Shown here one piece after another: positions 1-9,188 of a stretch of DNA of 64,000 bases. Source of the stretch: Streptomyces sp. NRRL B-3428 (GTDB taxonomy: Bacteria; Actinomycetota; Actinomycetes; Streptomycetales; Streptomycetaceae); contig JOGW01000001.1 in NCBI GenBank assembly GCA_000721375.1, positions 433,098 to 497,097 of the forward strand, written 5' to 3'. The notes beneath the pieces are model-generated. The model did no database searches. It worked only from the letters and a program-made list of their open reading frames with translations, and was not told where the DNA came from. Position 1 is the first letter of the stretch, and each line of letters opens with the position of its first letter. The translations under genes and the position numbers were made by a program.

Positions 1-1
1 G

Positions 2-1231
2 ACATTCGGTGCTTATCGCCAGGTGATCGGACTGACCGGAGCACTGCTCCCGGCCATGTCGTTCCTCGGGCGACTCCCCACCGCGACCATCCAGATGGGC
101 AGCGTGCTGCTCGTCGCCGAGACCAGCGGCTCGCTCGGTACGGGCGGCGCCGTCGGCTGTGCGCTCGCGCTCGGGCAGGTGGCGATGGGCCCGTACCTCG
201 GGCGGCTCGCCGACCGGCGCGGACAGCGGCCCGTGGTGCTGTTCTTCGCGCTGTTCAACGCCCTCGCGATCACCGCCTTCACGCTGGCCGCGCTGTTCGG
301 CCTGCCGACCCCCGCGCTGATCGCCCTCGGCGCGCTGGCGGGCGCGAGCCAGCCCGGCATCGGACCGCTGGCCCGCGCCCGTATCGTCGCCCTCGCGCGT
401 GCCCGCGGCGCCGACGACCGCCTCGTCGCCACGGCCTTCTCGCTGGAGGGCACGATGGACGAGCTGTCCTTCGTGCTCGGCCCGGCGCTCGTCGGGATCG
501 CGGCGGTGGCCGGACATCCCGCATACGCCTTCGCTCTCGCCGCTCTCCTGGTGGCGGTGTGCGGGACGGCCTTCGCGCTGCATCCCTCGGCCGGTGCGGT
601 GCCTTCGGCGGTACGAACCGCAAGCGCGCGGAGCGGGCAGCGGATGCCCTCCTCGGTCCACGTCGTCCGCGCGGGCCTGGTCTTCCTCGGCATCCTGCTC
701 GGCTCCTGTGGGGCCGGGATCACCGCGCTCACCCACGAGTTGGGGCAGGAGGGGCAGGCGGGACTCGTGTATGCGGCGATGGGCGTGATGAGCGCGTTCG
801 TCGGCCTGTCGATGGCGGCGCTCCCCGGGCGCTTCGGCCTGCGGCTGCGCTGGCGGATCGCGACCCTCGCCGCCGCGCTGCTCTCGCTCCCGCTGATCTG
901 GACCTCGTCGATGACCGCCCTGTACCTCGTGGTCACGGTCTTCGGCGCGATCTTCGCCCCCAACCTGATCACCGGCTTCGGGCTCACCGAACGCGCCGTG
1001 CCCGAGGAACGGCTCTCCGAGGGCATGACCTTCGCGGTCAGCGCCTTCGTCGGCGGCCAGGCCGTCACCCTCGCCGTCGTGGGGCGGCTCGCGGAGACGT
1101 ACGGGGCTCAACTCGCCTTCGTGATCGGCAGTGTGGCGGCCGGTCTTGCCTCCCTGGTCGCTCTCGCGGTCAGGGAGGCCCCCCTTGCCGTACGGGACAA
1201 GGAGCTCACGCCGGCCGCTGCAGCACCGTGA
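2..1231 (+). CDS. MFS transporter (5' end cut by window edge)
   Basis: Membrane transporter of the major facilitator superfamily; substrate unknown. The reading frame is open to the first base, and the visible N-terminus (TFGAYRQVIGLTG) already resembles the region just after the start in this family, so only a few residues are probably missing. About 11-12 hydrophobic segments follow. The loop between segments 2 and 3 carries the MFS-A type motif GRLADRRGQRPV near residue 65. The end of the gene overlaps the convergent glgX by 26 bases. Family is clear; whether it exports drugs or sugars cannot be read from the sequence. Confidence 0.85.
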   Translation, partial: TFGAYRQVIGLTGALLPAMSFLGRLPTATIQMGSVLLVAETSGSLGTGGAVGCALALGQVAMGPYLGRLADRRGQRPVVLFFALFNALAITAFTLAALFGLPTPALIALGALAGASQPGIGPLARARIVALARARGADDRLVATAFSLEGTMDELSFVLGPALVGIAAVAGHPAYAFALAALLVAVCGTAFALHPSAGAVPSAVRTASARSGQRMPSSVHVVRAGLVFLGILLGSCGAGITALTHELGQEGQAGLVYAAMGVMSAFVGLSMAALPGRFGLRLRWRIATLAAALLSLPLIWTSSMTALYLVVTVFGAIFAPNLITGFGLTERAVPEERLSEGMTFAVSAFVGGQAVTLAVVGRLAETYGAQLAFVIGSVAAGLASLVALAVREAPLAVRDKELTPAAAAP

Positions 1232-3341
1232 GACTGCGGCCGGCCAGGAGCAGCTCATCGCCGGCCCGCACCTTCGGGCCGTCCTCGCCCGGCACCCCGT
1301 CCTCGGCCGCGGTGTCCAGGACGACCTGCCACTGCGCGCCGTGGTTGAGCGGCACGACGAAGCCGAGCTCGTCCGGCGAGGCGTTGAACATCAGCAGGAA
1401 CGAGTCGTCCTGGATGCGCTCACCGCGCGTGTCCGGTTCGGAGATCGCGTTGCCGTTCAGGAAGACGGACAGGGCGCGGGCGTGCGAGCGGTCCCAGTCG
1501 CGCTGACGCATCACTTCGCCTGCCGGGGTGAACCAGGCGATATCGGTCAACTCGCTCTGTGCGCCCGTGGGTTCCTCGACCGGACGGCCGTGGAAGAAGC
1601 GCCGCCTGCGGAACACCGGATGATCGCGCCGCAGCCGCGCCACCGCCCGGGTGAAGGCGAGCAGCGTTCCTTGGGAGTCCGCGTTCTCGGGGTCCGCGGG
1701 CCAGCGCACCCAGGCGAGCTCGCTGTCCTGGCAGTACGCGTTGTTGTTGCCGCCCTGCGTGCGCGCGAACTCGTCGCCGTGGCTCAGCATCGGCACACCC
1801 TGCGAGAGCAGCAGCGTGGCGATGAAGTTGCGCAGCTGACGATCGCGCAGGGCGAGGATCTCCGGGTCCCCGGTCTCGCCCTCCGCCCCGCAGTTCCAGG
1901 AGCGGTTGTGGCTCTCGCCGTCGTTGTTGTCCTCGCCGTTGGCCTCGTTGTGCTTCTCGTTGTACGCGACCAGATCATGCAGCGTGAACCCGTCATGGCA
2001 GGTCACGAAGTTGATCGAGGCGAGCGGACGGCGGCCGTCGTCCTGATAGAGATCCGAGGAACCGGTCAGCCGCGAGGCGAACTCGGCGAGCGTCTGCGGC
2101 TCACCGCGCCACAGGTCGCGGACCGTGTCCCGGTACTTGCCGTTCCACTCGGTCCACAGCGGCGGGAAGTTCCCCACCTGGTAGCCGCCCTCGCCCACGT
2201 CCCACGGCTCGGCGATCAGCTTCACCTGGCTGACCACCGGGTCCTGCTGCACCAGATCGAAGAACGACGAGAGCCGGTCGACCTCGTGGAACTGCCGGGC
2301 GAGCGTGGCCGCGAGATCGAAGCGGAACCCGTCCACATGCATCTCGGTCACCCAGTACCGCAGTGAGTCCATGATCAGCTGCAGGACGTGCGGCGAGCGC
2401 ATGAGCAGCGAGTTCCCGGTGCCCGTCGTGTCCATGTAGTACTGCGGGTCGTCCGTGAGGCGGTAGTACGACTGGTTGTCCAGGCCTCGGAAGGAGAGCG
2501 TCGGACCCAGGTGATTGCCCTCGGCGGTGTGGTTGTAGACCACGTCCAGGATCACCTCGATCCCGGCCTCGTGCAGCGCGCGCACCGCCGACTTGAACTC
2601 CAGGACCTGCTGCCCGCGATCGCCCCACGAGGCGTACGCGTTGTGCGGGGCGAAGAAGCCGATGGTGTTGTAGCCCCAGTAGTTGTTCAGGCCCAGATCG
2701 ACCAGGCGATGGTCGTTCACGAACTGGTGCACCGGCATCAACTCCAGTGCGGTGACGCCCAGTTCGGTGAGGTGCTCGATGACCGCCGGATGGGTGAGCG
2801 CCGCATACGTACCGCGGTCCTCCTCGGGGACGGCCGGATGCAGCATCGTGAGGCCCTTCACGTGGGCCTCGTAGATCACCGTCCGGTGGTACTCGGTGCG
2901 CGGCGGACGGTCGTCGCCCCAGTCGAAGTACGGGTTCACCACCACCGAGGTCATCATGTTCGGCGCGGAGTCGAGATCGTTGCGCCGCTCGGGGGCGTCG
3001 AAGTGGTACCCGTACACCCCCTCGCCCCACTCGACGCGTCCGCTGATCGCCTTCGCGTACGGATCGAGCAGCAGCTTCGCGGAGTTGCAGCGCAGACCGC
3101 GCTCCGGCGCGTACTCCCCATGAGCACGGAATCCGTAGCGCTGACCAGGCATGATCCCCGGCAGATACGCATGCCGCACAAAGGCATCCGACTCGCGCAG
3201 CTCCACCGCGGTCTCGGAGCCGTCGTCGTGCAGCAGACAGAGCTCGATACGGTCGGCGGCCTCCGAGAAGACCGCGAAGTTGGTCCCGGCGCCGTCGTAC
3301 GTGGCACCGAGCGGATACGCCTGTCCAGGCCAGACCTGCAT
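1206..3341 (-). CDS. glgX: Glycogen debranching enzyme GlgX (GH13 isoamylase type)
   Basis: Hydrolyses alpha-1,6 branches of glycogen in the cytoplasm. The protein is about 711 residues, the usual length. The N-terminal CBM48 region begins QVWPGQAYPLGATYDGAG; the GH13 barrel carries DGFRFDLA (nucleophile Asp), LIAEPWDVG (acid/base Glu) and VTCHDGFTLHD (transition-state Asp). I chose the ATG whose product begins MQVWPG because family members begin there; an in-frame ATG nine codons upstream has no ribosome binding site. It stands alone, convergent with the MFS gene, with no other glycogen genes in view. Confidence 0.93.
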   Translation of the reverse strand: MQVWPGQAYPLGATYDGAGTNFAVFSEAADRIELCLLHDDGSETAVELRESDAFVRHAYLPGIMPGQRYGFRAHGEYAPERGLRCNSAKLLLDPYAKAISGRVEWGEGVYGYHFDAPERRNDLDSAPNMMTSVVVNPYFDWGDDRPPRTEYHRTVIYEAHVKGLTMLHPAVPEEDRGTYAALTHPAVIEHLTELGVTALELMPVHQFVNDHRLVDLGLNNYWGYNTIGFFAPHNAYASWGDRGQQVLEFKSAVRALHEAGIEVILDVVYNHTAEGNHLGPTLSFRGLDNQSYYRLTDDPQYYMDTTGTGNSLLMRSPHVLQLIMDSLRYWVTEMHVDGFRFDLAATLARQFHEVDRLSSFFDLVQQDPVVSQVKLIAEPWDVGEGGYQVGNFPPLWTEWNGKYRDTVRDLWRGEPQTLAEFASRLTGSSDLYQDDGRRPLASINFVTCHDGFTLHDLVAYNEKHNEANGEDNNDGESHNRSWNCGAEGETGDPEILALRDRQLRNFIATLLLSQGVPMLSHGDEFARTQGGNNNAYCQDSELAWVRWPADPENADSQGTLLAFTRAVARLRRDHPVFRRRRFFHGRPVEEPTGAQSELTDIAWFTPAGEVMRQRDWDRSHARALSVFLNGNAISEPDTRGERIQDDSFLLMFNASPDELGFVVPLNHGAQWQVVLDTAAEDGVPGEDGPKVRAGDELLLAGRSLTVLQRPA

Positions 3342-3627
3342 GGATCGACTCTTCCACTTCCGGCCCATGGGCCTGAGGGGTCTTCCGCAAGAGTTCCCCC
3401 CTATTCAATCCTCCCCACCTCGGCGGGCGTACGTCTTTCGCCGTGTACGCCGGCGCAAACCCGGAAGGCGTCAACCGCCCCTCGATTTGCTCCCTTTCAC
3501 ATGTTGACCACCCATGTGAGGCAACCACCCCAGATCTCGCCCCGTCCTACAGGCCGACCACACATACTCGGATGGTCTGCCACCACAAAGGGGACAGGGG
3601 CAGACACGAGAGGACATAGGGGGAACA

Positions 3628-4419
3628 GTGCGCACACTCATGCACCGCCACCTTGGCAAGGTGGTGGCCGGTGCGGCCGTCGCGGTCGCGGGGACCGCGG
3701 TGATGGTCGGTATCACGCTGCCGGGGACGGCGGAGGCGGGGCCGGGCAGATCGGCAACGGCCGGACAGCAGAAGGAAGTTCCCGCGCTGCCGCCCGCGCA
3801 GATCGAGGCGGCGCCGGAAGAGGGCGACAACGGTGTCGGGCGCGATCCGCTCACCGACGGCGAACTGCAGCGCGCCGAGCAGATCGCCTCGGGTGCGGCC
3901 CAGCTGACCGGGGGCCGTGATGTCGAGGGGGACCGCGGAGTTCAGCATCTGGCCACGAACCTGGGGGAGTTGAGCCCCGCCGAGGCCGAGGCGGCCACAC
4001 TGCCGCGCCGGGCCGAGCTCATGTACTACGACTACAAGAGCGACGCGCTGATCACCAAGACCGTCGATCTGGCGGCGGGGAAGGTCGTCTCCACGGACAC
4101 CCAGCACGGTGTCCAGGCGCCCGCGAGCCGCGAGGAGAACCGTGAGGCGGTCGAGCTGCTGCTGGCCAGCCCGCTCTCCGCGGACCTCAAGAAGGACTAC
4201 AAGGACGCGACCGGTACACCGCTGACCAAGGCGGGTCAGCTGCAGGTGCACAGCATGATCTTCCGCTCCGCCGCCGAGGCGCCCGCGCCCGGTGCGCTCA
4301 AGGAGTGCGGAAAGCACCGCTGCGTCCGGCTCTTCCCGAAGGTCGTCAACGGGCCGTGGATCGACTCCCGTGACCTGATCGTCGATCTGAGCGCGCGGTC
4401 CGTGGGACGTCTGTCCTGA
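3628..4419 (+). CDS. Secreted protein resembling copper amine oxidase N2/N3 domains
   Basis: A 263-residue protein with a signal peptide (hydrophobic core GAAVAVAGTAVMVGITLPG, cleavage near AEA-GPG). The mature part looks like the two small N-terminal domains of copper amine oxidases: a segment ending KTVDLAAGKVVSTDTQHGVQ, then an acidic helix region, then a second strand-rich segment ending DLIVDLSARSVG, which matches the family pattern of a beta meander closing in VDL..GKV. It lacks the catalytic domain, which is encoded by the next gene 107 bases downstream. Start GTG follows a G-rich binding site; an ATG four codons later is an alternative. Domain assignment is my reading, not a profile search. 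Confidence 0.6.
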   Translation: MRTLMHRHLGKVVAGAAVAVAGTAVMVGITLPGTAEAGPGRSATAGQQKEVPALPPAQIEAAPEEGDNGVGRDPLTDGELQRAEQIASGAAQLTGGRDVEGDRGVQHLATNLGELSPAEAEAATLPRRAELMYYDYKSDALITKTVDLAAGKVVSTDTQHGVQAPASREENREAVELLLASPLSADLKKDYKDATGTPLTKAGQLQVHSMIFRSAAEAPAPGALKECGKHRCVRLFPKVVNGPWIDSRDLIVDLSARSVGRLS

Positions 4420-4526
4420 CCGGGCGCGAGAGCGGACCGCTACGCCCGTTTGACCCTTCGAACGCAGGCTCCCTCGACGCCACTTGCGCGGGAGCCACCC
4501 CACTCTGTACGAGGGAGCCCTCAAGC

Positions 4527-5867
4527 ATGCACGTGAACAGAACACGCCGCGCGCGCCGGCAGCTCGCCGCCGCCCTGAGCGCCGTCGCCGTACTCGGCGG
4601 CACGGCCCTGGCGGCAGGTCCCGCCAACGCCGCGGCACCGAAGACCCCGCCGAAGACCCCTGCGGCCCCGGCAGCCGCCGCCGACTGCAGTGCCGCGTAC
4701 CGCATCGAGCAGACCCTGTCCGGTGGCACCACCTGGCGGATGTGCTGGCACTACGAGACCGCCGCAGGACTCGTCCTCGACAAGGTCACCTACCAGCCCA
4801 AGGGCGAGGCCGCCCCGATCCCGGTGCTCACCACGGCCAAGCTCGCCCAGATCCATGTGCCCTACGACGACGGCTCGGTGGAGTACGACGACCTCACGGG
4901 CGCCGGCTTCGGCCAGGGCCTGATGCCGATGAACGCGGCGGAGTGCCCCGGCGGCACCATCAAGACCGTCAAGGTGCCCGAGGCCTGGAACCCCGAGCAG
5001 GCCAATGTGAAGGGCCTGTGCGTCACCACCCGCGCCCGCGGCCACGCGTACCGCATGAGCGAGTACCAGGAGAACGGCTCGGTCAAGATCCGCCAGGCGC
5101 AGGGCAAGGACCTGCTCGTGTACGCGGTGAACCAGGTCGGCTGGTACGAGTACATCACCGAGTGGCGCTTCCAGGACGACGGCACCATCCAGGCCAACGT
5201 CGGCGCGACCGGCTCGCTGTCGTCGGGTGACTACGACGCGGGCGACGGCCGGGGCTGGCCGATCGGCAAGGGCGCCAAGGACTACGCGACGAGCCACAGC
5301 CACAACGTCTTCTGGCGGCTCAACTTCGGCCTCGACGGCTCGCCGAAGGCGAAGGTCGAGCAGTACGACTCGAAGATCAGCCCGCCGTCGGGCAACGGCT
5401 CCGCGCCGAGCAACAAGACCACGCGCACCGACGTGACCAAGGAACTGGCCGCGGACGCCAAGACGATGCGCTGGTGGCGGGTGGTCAGCACGGCCGGCAA
5501 GAACAAGGACGGCCATGCCCGTTCGTACGAGATCGTGCCCGGTCCCCAGGCCAAGTACTCGGGACGCCCGTTCACCAAGCACGACGTGTTCTTCACGAAC
5601 TACAAGAAGTGCGAGCAGTTCGCCAGCAGCAACATCCCGAACTGCGGGGCGGGCGGCGGCAGGAGCGTCGACAAGTGGGTCAACGGGCAGACCCTCACCC
5701 ACCCGATCGTATGGGTCAATATGGGCTTCCATCACGTGGCCCGTGACGAGGACCAGCAGCCGATGCCGGTGCACTGGCAGGGCTTCTCGCTGGCCCCGCG
5801 CGATGTGACCGCTATGAATCCGCTCACTCCGCCGGACCTCGCCGACCAGAACGGCAAGCCGGAATAG
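4527..5867 (+). CDS. Secreted copper amine oxidase catalytic domain, N-terminally short
   Basis: A 446-residue exported protein (signal peptide about 1-35, ANA-AAP) made of essentially only the catalytic beta-sandwich of copper/TPQ amine oxidases, which are normally 640-720 residues. Seen: a YDD that may hold the catalytic base, the Tyr207 position of the TPQ cofactor in GWYEY, copper ligands His257 and His259 (SHSH) and His403 in GFHHVARDED, and the C-terminal MPVHWQGFSLAPR signature. The invariant Asn before the cofactor Tyr is Trp here. The missing N-terminal domains appear to be encoded by the preceding gene, so the two may form one extracellular enzyme or a binding-only relic. Confidence 0.8.
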   Translation: MHVNRTRRARRQLAAALSAVAVLGGTALAAGPANAAAPKTPPKTPAAPAAAADCSAAYRIEQTLSGGTTWRMCWHYETAAGLVLDKVTYQPKGEAAPIPVLTTAKLAQIHVPYDDGSVEYDDLTGAGFGQGLMPMNAAECPGGTIKTVKVPEAWNPEQANVKGLCVTTRARGHAYRMSEYQENGSVKIRQAQGKDLLVYAVNQVGWYEYITEWRFQDDGTIQANVGATGSLSSGDYDAGDGRGWPIGKGAKDYATSHSHNVFWRLNFGLDGSPKAKVEQYDSKISPPSGNGSAPSNKTTRTDVTKELAADAKTMRWWRVVSTAGKNKDGHARSYEIVPGPQAKYSGRPFTKHDVFFTNYKKCEQFASSNIPNCGAGGGRSVDKWVNGQTLTHPIVWVNMGFHHVARDEDQQPMPVHWQGFSLAPRDVTAMNPLTPPDLADQNGKPE

Positions 5868-6034
5868 GGGAGTTGGGGAAGCAGCCTGTCCATCCTGCTG
5901 CACCGCCCGCCGCTCGCGGAGTACCCTTCCTTGATCGTTGAACGGGGGTTCGGGCCGAGCACGGCCCGGAACTCTGTCATATCAACGGCGTGTCAACTCG
6001 ACAGGGCCCAGGGGGAGCGGAAGGCGGTGCACGG

Positions 6035-7285
6035 GTGAGCTCGGGAGGTCTTGAGCTGCCCCCAGGCGACTCGGGTCGCGATGAGGGTGGTTCCACGGAC
6101 AGCCCGCCCTCAGCGGTGTCCCTGGCGCGCCCTGTGGACACGACATCCCAGATCGGTCCTGAACTGAACTGGGGCGCCGACGCCTGGCGCGAAGTGCGCA
6201 CCCGCGCACAGCGCGCCGGGCGGGCGTACATCTGGCTGAATCTGGTGGAACAGCGGCTGCGCGCCGTCGTCGCGGCCGTACTGCGTCCCATCTACGAACC
6301 CGTCCACGGCGAGGACTGGGTCGTGGCCGCCGCGGGACCCGCCGGACAGGAGTGGGTACAGCGGGCGGTCGCGGTACGGGAAGTGAGCCGCCGCAAGGGC
6401 TATCTGCTGGACCCGGCGGACGACAATGTGCTGAGTTTCCTTACGCTGCCCCAGCTCCGGGAGCTGATGGTGCAGCACTGGCCCTGTTTCGCGCCGTACT
6501 TCGACGACCGGCGCGATGTCGAACTGGCCCTGGACGAACTCGAAGTCACCCGCAATGTGGTCTCCCGCAACCGCGCCCTGTCCGAGACCGTCCTCGCCCA
6601 GGCCGAGCGGGCCTCCTCGCGGCTCCTCGAAATGCTCGGCGGCGATGCGGACGTGCCTTCGGCCCGGCGCCTGCCCGTGGACGCCGTCGAGGACATCGTC
6701 GGCGACCGGTACGCGGACGTGGTGGGCGTGCACCCGGACCGGGTCAGGCTGCTGCGGCAGTTCCCGGCGGAGGACCTCTTCGGCGGCGCCCGCCGCCTGG
6801 ACGCGATCGGGATAGGCCTCAATCTCCTCGTGCAGAACTTCTCGGGCCGCCGCCTGATGCGGCTCGCGGAGGCGGGCGGCCGGGTGCGGCTGCTGTTCCT
6901 GAACCCCGCAAGCAGCTCGGTGAAGCGGCGGGAGCGCGAACTCGGCCTGAAACGGGGCGAGTTGAGCCGCTCGGTGGAGATGAACATTTTGCATATGCGA
7001 CGCGTACGTTCACGGCTGCGCGACCCCGGCGCCTTCGAGATCCGCGTCTTCGACGAGACCCCCCGCTTCACGGCCTATCTGGTGGACGCGGACGGCCATG
7101 ACGGAGTCGCGGTGGTGCAGTCGTACCTGCGCCGCACGCGCGGCATGGAGGCCCCCGTCCTGGTGCTGCGCAGCGGCTCCCGGGTGGTCAGGGCGGACGA
7201 GGCGAAGGGCGGGGAGCACGGGCTCTTCGAGACGTATCGGGAAGAGTTCGAGGCGGTGTGGGCGGATTCCCGGCCCGTGTCCTAG
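6035..7285 (+). CDS. SAV2148-type HEPN-domain protein
   Basis: Cytoplasmic protein of about 416 residues resembling the Streptomyces SAV2148 family. The N-terminal 60 residues are Gly/Ser/Pro-rich and disordered; a helical HEPN-like part follows (WREVRTRAQRAGRAYIWLNL), and the C-terminal half looks phospholipase-D-like or sensor-like (FSGRRLMRLAEAGGRVRLLF). Its biochemical role is unknown. I preferred the GTG at 6035 because GGGGGAGCGGAAGG precedes it; an in-frame GTG at 5990 has no binding site. It is not obviously paired with a toxin or antitoxin gene, which argues against a simple HEPN/MNT module. Confidence 0.75.
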   Translation: MSSGGLELPPGDSGRDEGGSTDSPPSAVSLARPVDTTSQIGPELNWGADAWREVRTRAQRAGRAYIWLNLVEQRLRAVVAAVLRPIYEPVHGEDWVVAAAGPAGQEWVQRAVAVREVSRRKGYLLDPADDNVLSFLTLPQLRELMVQHWPCFAPYFDDRRDVELALDELEVTRNVVSRNRALSETVLAQAERASSRLLEMLGGDADVPSARRLPVDAVEDIVGDRYADVVGVHPDRVRLLRQFPAEDLFGGARRLDAIGIGLNLLVQNFSGRRLMRLAEAGGRVRLLFLNPASSSVKRRERELGLKRGELSRSVEMNILHMRRVRSRLRDPGAFEIRVFDETPRFTAYLVDADGHDGVAVVQSYLRRTRGMEAPVLVLRSGSRVVRADEAKGGEHGLFETYREEFEAVWADSRPVS

Positions 7286-7381
7286 CCCCGGCCGCTCTCA
7301 CCCCGGCCCCCGGACCCGTTGTCAGTGGCGCATGCGATCGTGTGACCACACGGGGGAACCGCAACGAAGGAGGCGCCACGC

Positions 7382-8104
7382 ATGGGCTGGCACCAGGAGC
7401 TGCTGATCGGCTTCGACCTCGAGACCACGGGCACGGACCCGCGCGAGTCACGCATCGTGACGGGCGCGCTGATCGAGGTCAGGGGCGGGCAGTCGATAGG
7501 CCGCCGGGAGTGGCTGGCCGATCCTGGCGTGCCCATCCCCGCCGAGGCGGTCGCGGTGCACGGCATCAGCAATGAGCGCGCCGCCTCCGAGGGCCGGCCC
7601 GCCGACCAGGTGGCGGACGAGCTGGCCCGCGCGCTCGCGGGGTATTGGGACGCGGGCGTCCCGGTCGTGGCGTACAACGCGACGTTCGATCTGACCCTGC
7701 TCTCCGCCGAGTTGCGGCGCCACGGGCTGCCTTCGCTGAGCGAGCGCCTGGGCGGCCGCGAGCCGGCCCCGGTCATCGACCCGTACATCATCGACCGCAC
7801 GGCCGATCGCTACCGCAAAGGCAAGCGCAACCTTGAGGCGGTCTGCACGGAGTACGGAGTCGCCCTCGACGACGCGCACAATGCGACGGCGGACGCCCTC
7901 GCCGCGGCCCGTCTCGCGGGTGCGATAGCGGCCCGTTACCCGAAGATCGCCACGCTGGGTCCGGCGCGACTGCACCAAGCGCAGATCGAGTGGTACGCGG
8001 AGTGGGCCGCGGACTTCCAGGAGTTCCTGCGCGCGAAGGGGGACGCGGGGGCGGTGGTCGAGGCCACGTGGCCGATGAGGGAGCTCACCGACAAGGTGGG
8101 CTGA
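7382..8104 (+). CDS. DEDDh 3'-5' exonuclease (DnaQ-like)
   Basis: A 240-residue exonuclease of the DnaQ/RNase T fold that would remove 3' nucleotides from DNA or RNA with two metal ions. The Exo I motif is FDLETTGTD, Exo II is AYNATFDLTLL, and Exo III is HNATADALAA with the His and Asp of the DEDDh class. There is no polymerase or helicase domain, so it is a stand-alone exonuclease such as occurs in several copies in streptomycetes. An AAGGAGG ribosome binding site lies seven bases before the ATG. Stands alone, convergent with the phosphotransferase gene. Confidence 0.9.
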   Translation: MGWHQELLIGFDLETTGTDPRESRIVTGALIEVRGGQSIGRREWLADPGVPIPAEAVAVHGISNERAASEGRPADQVADELARALAGYWDAGVPVVAYNATFDLTLLSAELRRHGLPSLSERLGGREPAPVIDPYIIDRTADRYRKGKRNLEAVCTEYGVALDDAHNATADALAAARLAGAIAARYPKIATLGPARLHQAQIEWYAEWAADFQEFLRAKGDAGAVVEATWPMRELTDKVG

Positions 8105-8119
8105 ACCGGCCGGCCGGAC

Positions 8120-8983
8120 TCAGAACGGGTACCAGCGGACCTCCGGGTCCGCCTCCCTGAGCGACGCCACCCGCCGCTCGAACTCCACGAGCGCCTTGGG
8201 GTTGGTCGGCGCGTGCTGCGCAACCCACGCACAGCTCGCCGTCTCGCGCGCACCCCTGAGGACCGCGCACCCCTCCCACTCCCGCACATCCCAGCCGTAG
8301 ACCCGGACAAAGGAGTCATACGCGGCGGAGTCGAGCCCATAGCGGTCCTTGGAGAGGGCCATCACCACGAGATCGTGCTCACGGAAGTCGGACGAGAACG
8401 TCTCCAGGTCCACGAGCACCGGACCCGAAGCCGTCACGAGCACATTGCGCGGAAGGGCGTCCCCATGGATGGGACCCTTCGGCAGATGAGGCGTGAGCTG
8501 ACGCACCTCCGCCGAGAACGCCTCACGGCGCGCTCGCAGAAAATCCGCGTCCGACGCCGAGATCGCATCCCCTGCCAGCCGCAGCCAGCGCTCGACCCCG
8601 CCGAGCAGTTCGCGAGGCGGCAGCGAGAAGGACTCCGCAGGAGGCGACGGCAGCTCGTGCACGCGACGGATCAGCTCGGCAAGATCCGCGGCCTCCGCGG
8701 GCCGCACCGACTCACCAAGCCGGTGCCACACCGTCACCGGATGCCCGTCCACCACGCGCGGTTCGGACTCCGCGGCCCGCACCGCAGGCACACCCTCCTT
8801 CGCGAGCCACCGCGCGATCCCCACTTCCCGCTCGGCACGCTCGATCAGGCCGGGCGCCGAACGACCCACCTTGACGACCAGATCACCGAGCGCGAACACC
8901 GCGTTCTCACCGAGCGCGAGCAGCACCGCATCCCCGGTGAACCCCGCACCACCGAGCACCTCACGCGCCCTTGCCTCGTCCAT
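8120..8983 (-). CDS. Aminoglycoside phosphotransferase-family kinase
   Basis: A 287-residue protein of the APH/choline kinase fold. The N-lobe contains the lysine strand DLVVKVGR; the catalytic loop is GPIHGDALPRNVLV and the metal-binding loop is VLVDLETF. Members phosphorylate small molecules such as aminoglycosides, macrolides, homoserine or sugars; nothing here fixes the substrate. GGAGG precedes the ATG by six bases. It is divergent from the ABC operon and could equally be a metabolic kinase rather than a resistance enzyme. Confidence 0.8.
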   Translation of the reverse strand: MDEARAREVLGGAGFTGDAVLLALGENAVFALGDLVVKVGRSAPGLIERAEREVGIARWLAKEGVPAVRAAESEPRVVDGHPVTVWHRLGESVRPAEAADLAELIRRVHELPSPPAESFSLPPRELLGGVERWLRLAGDAISASDADFLRARREAFSAEVRQLTPHLPKGPIHGDALPRNVLVTASGPVLVDLETFSSDFREHDLVVMALSKDRYGLDSAAYDSFVRVYGWDVREWEGCAVLRGARETASCAWVAQHAPTNPKALVEFERRVASLREADPEVRWYPF

Positions 8984-9102
8984 CCGCCGCCTCCGTACCG
9001 TTCCCGTCGCCGCATCCCGCGCGGCCGTTCCGTTTCCTGGCCTGCGCCGAGGCCCGGGAATCAGTCTTGCATTCGCACACCCCGCAACTCCTGCGAGGTC
9101 GC

Positions 9103-9131
9103 TTGACGTATCAGGTTCACGTCAGCACGAT
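9103..9131 (+). promoter_or_regulatory. Candidate promoter of the sugar ABC operon
   Basis: TTGACG is followed after 17 bases by CACGAT, a weak -10 element, about 58 bases before the permease start. Only the -35 is a good match. Confidence 0.35.
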
Positions 9132-9188
9132 GACCAGGGCCGCCAGGGCGGCCCATACCGTATCGAGCCGCCCGAAGGAGTCGATTCC

